A stretch of DNA of 64,000 bases from Thermotoga sp. SG1 (GTDB taxonomy: Bacteria > Thermotogota > Thermotogae > Thermotogales > Thermotogaceae): contig NZ_LNDD01000003.1 of the NCBI RefSeq assembly GCF_002865985.1, positions 186,001 to 250,000 on the forward strand. The letters are read 5' to 3'. The notes under the pieces were generated by a model. That model was not told the DNA's origin. It saw nothing but the letters and a program-made list of their open reading frames with translations, and made no database searches. Positions 60,440 through 64,000 of this stretch are shown piece after piece; within the stretch, counting starts at the first letter, position 1; every line of letters begins with the position of its first letter. A program made the translations under genes and the position numbers.

Positions 60440-61311
60440 AGGATGCTCAGATACCTTTCTGCGTGGTCGGGTGCAACGGTCACAACCCTGGCGTCCTTTC
60501 CAAGTCTTTTTGCTACCTTCAAAGCAGCGGCAACGTTCGCACCAGAAGAAATTCCAACAAGAAGGCCTTCCTTTTTCGCAAGGTACTTTGCCATCTCAAA
60601 GGCTTCTTCGTCTTCGACGGTGATCACTTCATCTATCACAGATCTGTCAAGGATCTTCGGGATGAATCCTGCTCCTATACCCTGTATGGCGTGTTTTCCG
60701 GGCTGACCACCCGAGAGAACAGGAGATTTTGCTGGCTCCACCGCCACAATCTTCACCCTGTCTCCGAAGAAAGTCTTCAGGACCCTTCCAACGCCACTGA
60801 TCGTACCACCTGTTCCCACCCCCGCAACGAAGGCATCTATCTGATAGTCCATCTGTCTCAAGATCTCAGGTCCGGTTGTGAGCTGGTGGGAGTAGACGTT
60901 GTAGGGGTTTTCAAACTGCTGAAGCATGTGTGCCCCCGTCTCCTGTGCGATCTCTTTTGCCTTCTCTATGGCCCCCTTCATTCCAAGGTCTCCCGGGGTG
61001 AGAACGAGTTCTGCTCCGAGCATCTTCAGGACCTTTCTTCTTTCCAGACTCATCGTCTCTGGCATCGTGAGGATCACACGATGTCCTCTTTTTGCACCGA
61101 TCATCGCTATGGCGATTCCCATGTTTCCACTCGTTGGCTCCACTATTCCGTTTTTGAGAAGACCTCTTCTTTCTGCATCGAGGATCATGAAGAGAGCCGG
61201 TCTATCTTTGACACTACCTCCTGGATTGTTTTTCTCCAGTTTCAAGAATATCCTCGAGTCCACCGAATCCAGTCTCACTATAGGAGTGTTTCCTATCAGT
61301 CTTTCCATCAT
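60436..61311 (-). CDS. cysK: Cysteine synthase (O-acetylserine sulfhydrylase)
   Basis: Makes cysteine from O-acetylserine and sulfide. 291 residues from ATG 61311 (GGAGGAGGG upstream). The PLP Lys is in NNPGGSVKDRPALFMI; the substrate loop is PTSGNMGIAIAMIG; the PLP phosphate loop is GVGTGGTISGVGR. It overlaps cysE by about 98 bases, so the two are tightly coupled. Confidence 0.94.
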   Translation of the reverse strand: MMERLIGNTPIVRLDSVDSRIFLKLEKNNPGGSVKDRPALFMILDAERRGLLKNGIVEPTSGNMGIAIAMIGAKRGHRVILTMPETMSLERRKVLKMLGAELVLTPGDLGMKGAIEKAKEIAQETGAHMLQQFENPYNVYSHQLTTGPEILRQMDYQIDAFVAGVGTGGTISGVGRVLKTFFGDRVKIVAVEPAKSPVLSGGQPGKHAIQGIGAGFIPKILDRSVIDEVITVEDEEAFEMAKYLAKKEGLLVGISSGANVAAALKVAKRLGKDARVVTVAPDHAERYLSIL

Positions 61312-61885
61312 CGCAGAGATCCCTCCTCCATTTGACGATTTTCGCCGGTACACCTACGACAACCGCTCCGTCGGGGACATCTTCTAGAACGACGGCGTTT
61401 GCGCCGATAACCGCGTTGTTTCCCACCTTTATCGGGCCGAGGATCTTCGCTCCCGTTCCTATCATTACGTTCTCACCGATGTCAGGATGTCTCTTTCCAG
61501 CGCAAGGTTTTTTCGTTCCCAAGGTCACTCCGTGGTAGATGAGGGTTCCTCTTCCCACCGTTGCGGTGCTTCCTATGACCACTCCGATTCCGTGGTCTAT
61601 CACCACACCTGGTGCGATCTGGGCAGCCGGATGGATGTCCATGGCGAACAGAACACGGATAAAGTAGTAGATGATGTAGGCGAGGACCTTCAGTTTCCAT
61701 TTGTAAAAGAAATGGGCGAATCTGTACCACATGAGACCCTGGAAGGAAGCGTAGAAGAAGAACACTTGGAGTTTACTTTCTGCGGCGGGATCGAGCTTGA
61801 GGTACATCTCAAGATCCTCTGAGATGTGCCTGAAAACGTTTACAAAGTCCCTGAAGAACTCACCCACTTTCCTGAACAGCTGCAT
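61214..61885 (-). CDS. cysE: Serine O-acetyltransferase
   Basis: Supplies O-acetylserine to CysK. 223 residues: the N-terminal helical domain is followed by left-handed beta-helix hexapeptides (IHPAAQIAPGVVIDHGIGVVIGSTATVGRGTLIYHGVTLG), the catalytic His in IDHG and IYHGVTLG, and GVPAKIVK. The C-terminal 25 residues lie in the region shared with cysK. A good ribosome site is not obvious. Promoter predicted 45-75 bases upstream. Confidence 0.93.
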   Translation of the reverse strand: MQLFRKVGEFFRDFVNVFRHISEDLEMYLKLDPAAESKLQVFFFYASFQGLMWYRFAHFFYKWKLKVLAYIIYYFIRVLFAMDIHPAAQIAPGVVIDHGIGVVIGSTATVGRGTLIYHGVTLGTKKPCAGKRHPDIGENVMIGTGAKILGPIKVGNNAVIGANAVVLEDVPDGAVVVGVPAKIVKWRRDLCDDGKTDRKHSYSETGFGGLEDILETGEKQSRR

Positions 61886-61929
61886 CCCGATGCCATGTCC
61901 ACCACCTCCAGATTCGTTTGTTCATACAA

Positions 61930-61958
61930 ATTATACCAACCTAATTGTTAAGAACAAA
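61930..61958 (-). promoter_or_regulatory. Predicted promoter of the cysE-cysK operon
   Basis: On the minus strand a -35-like TTTGTT (61958-61953) and a perfect TATAAT (61935-61930) with a 17-base spacer. Confidence 0.6.
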
Positions 61959-61995
61959 GAAACATCTACATCACAAAAAGGTGAAGGTGTTCACT

Positions 61996-62023
61996 TTGTC
62001 ACGAAAACCCTTGGTAGTATATT
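61996..62023 (+). promoter_or_regulatory. Predicted promoter of tatD
   Basis: TTGTCA (61996-62001), 16 bases, TATATT (62018-62023). Just upstream GTGAA-GGTG-TTCAC (61981-61994) is a short inverted repeat. Confidence 0.65.
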
Positions 62024-62046
62024 AACACGTGGGGAGGGTGATTTCA

Positions 62047-62808
62047 ATGGTGGATACGCACACGCATCTTCATTTCCATCAATTCAACGACGACAGAGAA
62101 AGCATCATTTCGAGATTCGAAGAGGATGGAATCGATTTTGTTGTGAACGTGGGAGTGGATCTGGAAGACTCAAGAAGAAGCCTTGAAGTTGCAAAACTCA
62201 GCGACAGAATCGTCTGTTCGGTAGGAGTTCATCCACACGAGGCGAAGAATGTACAGGAAAACTTTGTAAAGGAACTCGAAGTTCTTGCTAAAGAGGAGAA
62301 GGTCGTTGCCATCGGTGAGACGGGTCTTGACTTTTTCAGGAACATCTCTACTTCTGAGGACCAAAGGAGGGTCTTCATCGAACAGATAGAGCTTGCACGA
62401 TTGTTCGATCTTCCTCTCATCGTTCATGTGAGAGAAGCATACGAGGAGGCCTACAGGATACTCTCAGGTGAAAAACTTCCAGAAAAAAGAGGGGTGATCC
62501 ACGCTTTTTCTTCGAACTACGAGTGGGCAAAAAGGTTCATCGATCTTGGGTTTCTCCTTGGAGTAGGAGGGCCTGTGACGTATCCGAAGAACGAGTCTTT
62601 GAGGGAGGTTGTGAGGAAGGTGGGTCTTGAACACATCGTTCTGGAGACGGACTGCCCCTTCCTCCCACCTCAGCCGTACAGAGGAAAAAGAAACGAGCCA
62701 AAGTATCTGAAATACGTTGTAGAGACGATCGCAAACGTACTGAACACATCTTTCACGGTTGTAGAGGAAAGAACAACAGAGAACGCCGTAAGGCTTTTCA
62801 AGGGGTGA
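62047..62808 (+). CDS. TatD-family metal-dependent DNase
   Basis: 253 residues from ATG 62047 (GGGAGGGTG). Metal and active-site motifs are VDTHTHLHF, IGETGLDFFRNIS, HVREA, IHAFSSNYEW and LETDCPFLPP. TatD proteins are 3'-5' exonucleases and D-aminoacyl hydrolases with a role in DNA repair. It lies 4 bases before the aminotransferase gene. Confidence 0.94.
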   Translation: MVDTHTHLHFHQFNDDRESIISRFEEDGIDFVVNVGVDLEDSRRSLEVAKLSDRIVCSVGVHPHEAKNVQENFVKELEVLAKEEKVVAIGETGLDFFRNISTSEDQRRVFIEQIELARLFDLPLIVHVREAYEEAYRILSGEKLPEKRGVIHAFSSNYEWAKRFIDLGFLLGVGGPVTYPKNESLREVVRKVGLEHIVLETDCPFLPPQPYRGKRNEPKYLKYVVETIANVLNTSFTVVEERTTENAVRLFKG

Positions 62809-62812
62809 GAGA

Positions 62813-63946
62813 ATGATACCACTCTTTGATCTCACAAGGCAGTACATGAGAATAAGGGGAGAGGTTCTGGATGCGATAGACAGGACGATTTCCTCGGGCA
62901 GGGTGATACTGGGGGAGAACGTGAGAAGGCTCGAGGAAGAAGTGGCGGATTTCGTTGGAGTGAAGCACGGAATAGGTGTTGCAAGCGGAAGCGACGCTCT
63001 TCTCATTGCACTTCAAGCCATGGGAGTTGGAACGGGAGATGTGGTTGTCACAACGCCTTACACGTTCTTTGCCACAGCGAGCGCCCCCTACAGGCTCGGA
63101 GCCAGAGTGATCTTTGTCGATGTGGAAGAGAGCACGTTCAACATGGATCTGAATCACCTTGAACACGTGTTGAGAAAAGAGAAAGTGAAAGCAGTTATAC
63201 CGGTACATCTTTTTGGAAGAACGATGGATCTTGAGGCGCTGAGTTTTTTGAAAGAAAAATACGGCGTGATGGTCCTCGAGGATTGTGCCCAGTCCTTTGG
63301 ATCAGAATGGAGGTTTGAAAACGGTGAGATAAGAAAGAGTGGTTCTGTTGGCGATGCTGCGATCTTTTCCTTTTTTCCCACAAAGAACCTTGGAACCTAC
63401 GGTGATGGTGGAATGATCGTGACAGACAATGATCGGATCGCAGAAGAGTGCAGAATGTTGAGGGTGCACGGTGCAAGGAAAAAGTACTTCCACGAGAAGG
63501 TGGGGTACAACTCAAGGCTCGATGAGATACACGCTGCGATCCTGAGAGTGAAGTTCAGGTATCTTGAAAAGTGGACAGAGGAAAGGCTGAGAGTGGCGAA
63601 AACTTACCAGAGACTGTTTGAGGAAAGAGGTCTTCCTGTGATCTATCCCGGAGTGGAGGAGAAAGGTTTCAGATACCACGTGTTCCACCAGTACGTCGTT
63701 CTGCTCGAAAACGAAGAAACAAGAGACAGGGTGAGGAAAGGTCTCTCGGAAAGAGGAATCCAGACGGCCATTTATTATCCGCTTCCTCTTCACCTTCAAA
63801 GGTGTTTCAGTGACCTGGGTTACAAAGAGGGAGATTTCCCTGTGGCAGAATCACTTTCGAAGAGAAGTCTTGCCCTTCCCATGTTTCCAGAACTCAGCGA
63901 TGAAGAGATAGAAGAGGTTGTCAAGACGGTGGAAATGTTCATCTAG
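62813..63946 (+). CDS. DegT/DnrJ/EryC1-family aminotransferase
   Basis: 377 residues. PLP-dependent sugar aminotransferase fold: GVASGSDALLIALQAMG, TTPYTFFATASAP, VLEDCAQSFGS, FFPTKNLGTYGDGGMIVT with the catalytic Lys, NSRLDEIHAAILRVKF and HQYVVLLE. Members aminate nucleotide-linked keto-sugars, so it may feed the surface polysaccharide. Start ATG overlaps nothing; a weak GGGGTGAGAG site precedes it. Confidence 0.9.
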   Translation: MIPLFDLTRQYMRIRGEVLDAIDRTISSGRVILGENVRRLEEEVADFVGVKHGIGVASGSDALLIALQAMGVGTGDVVVTTPYTFFATASAPYRLGARVIFVDVEESTFNMDLNHLEHVLRKEKVKAVIPVHLFGRTMDLEALSFLKEKYGVMVLEDCAQSFGSEWRFENGEIRKSGSVGDAAIFSFFPTKNLGTYGDGGMIVTDNDRIAEECRMLRVHGARKKYFHEKVGYNSRLDEIHAAILRVKFRYLEKWTEERLRVAKTYQRLFEERGLPVIYPGVEEKGFRYHVFHQYVVLLENEETRDRVRKGLSERGIQTAIYYPLPLHLQRCFSDLGYKEGDFPVAESLSKRSLALPMFPELSDEEIEEVVKTVEMFI

Positions 63947-64000
63947 GTGAGGTCCTTCACCACCCTGAGTGTGGCCTTTGCAACGGCCTTCAGAAAGTCT
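63943..64000 (-). CDS. 3' end of a minus-strand gene cut by the window edge
   Basis: The visible frame ends FLKAVAKATLRVVKDLT then TAG, overlapping the aminotransferase stop. Only 18 residues are visible, so identity cannot be given. Confidence 0.4.
   Translation of the reverse strand, partial: DFLKAVAKATLRVVKDLT

Noticed and set aside
60241-61335. Plus-strand open frame of 364 codons opposite cysK
   Set aside because: Antisense to cysK, low-complexity Ser/His/Leu content, no start signals.

Overview
The window looks like a chromosomal segment of a hyperthermophilic Thermotoga species. The basis is protein-level resemblance, recalled rather than searched, of the HAD phosphatase, SpeE, SpeD, MiaB, CysK/CysE and TatD genes to the Thermotoga maritima TM0598-TM0668 region. 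Supporting signs are strong GGAGG-type ribosome binding sites, frequent TTG/GTG starts and heavy AGA/AGG use. The sequence is similar to what I remember of T. maritima but not identical, so a close relative is likely.

Region 1-8.9 kb is mostly housekeeping: the end of a sugar ABC permease, a secreted PHP phosphoesterase, an FAD oxidoreductase, a DtxR-type regulator, the rpsF-ssb-rpsR operon, a His-Glu-rich DUF1292 protein, a metallo-beta-lactamase-fold protein, a queuosine-precursor transporter and a glycosyltransferase. Region 8.9-23.3 kb is an accessory island full of decay. It holds a frameshifted HDOD/HD-GYP gene, a coiled-coil exported protein, four archaeal-type or wHTH ATPase genes (two of them pseudogenes), toxin-antitoxin modules (a truncated HEPN with MNT; a Phd-like/PIN pair), a decayed GIY-YIG fragment, and a 1336-residue DUF4011-type helicase resembling the Hhe anti-phage protein. 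Three copies of a patterned TCGACA repeat array and three pairs of palindromes 32 bp apart sit beside the ATPase genes.

Region 23.3-46.7 kb is a surface-polysaccharide locus. On the minus strand are a polyprenyl-phosphate sugar transferase, glycosyltransferases, a Wzy-like polymerase, a WecB epimerase, an asparagine-synthase-like protein lacking the glutaminase Cys, and a Wzx flippase, interspersed with AT-rich insertions and remnants. Just upstream of it lies a small-gene cassette (DUF1659, DUF2922, an unknown 77-residue protein, a sigma-region-2-like protein, then a terminator and a glucosaminidase). On the plus strand are a Wza-like protein with about eleven SLBB-type repeats, two predicted outer-membrane barrels, a HAD hydrolase and a C11-peptidase lipoprotein. 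A Wzz-type chain-length regulator with a degenerate kinase Walker A follows on the minus strand. The implied pathway runs from lipid-linked sugar assembly, flipping and polymerisation to export through the toga.

Region 46.7-64 kb is again mostly core: nadE, a Holliday-junction-nuclease-like gene, ispF, an MNT/HepT pair, a PLD-type protein, miaB, a cupin regulator with speD-speE, an oxygen-defence operon (rubrerythrin, superoxide reductase, rubredoxin), a SAM hydrolase with a NYN-type nuclease, acpP, a beta-CASP-like nuclease, a DUF123 protein, cysK-cysE, tatD and a DegT aminotransferase. I saw no rRNA, tRNA, complete insertion sequence or CRISPR array.
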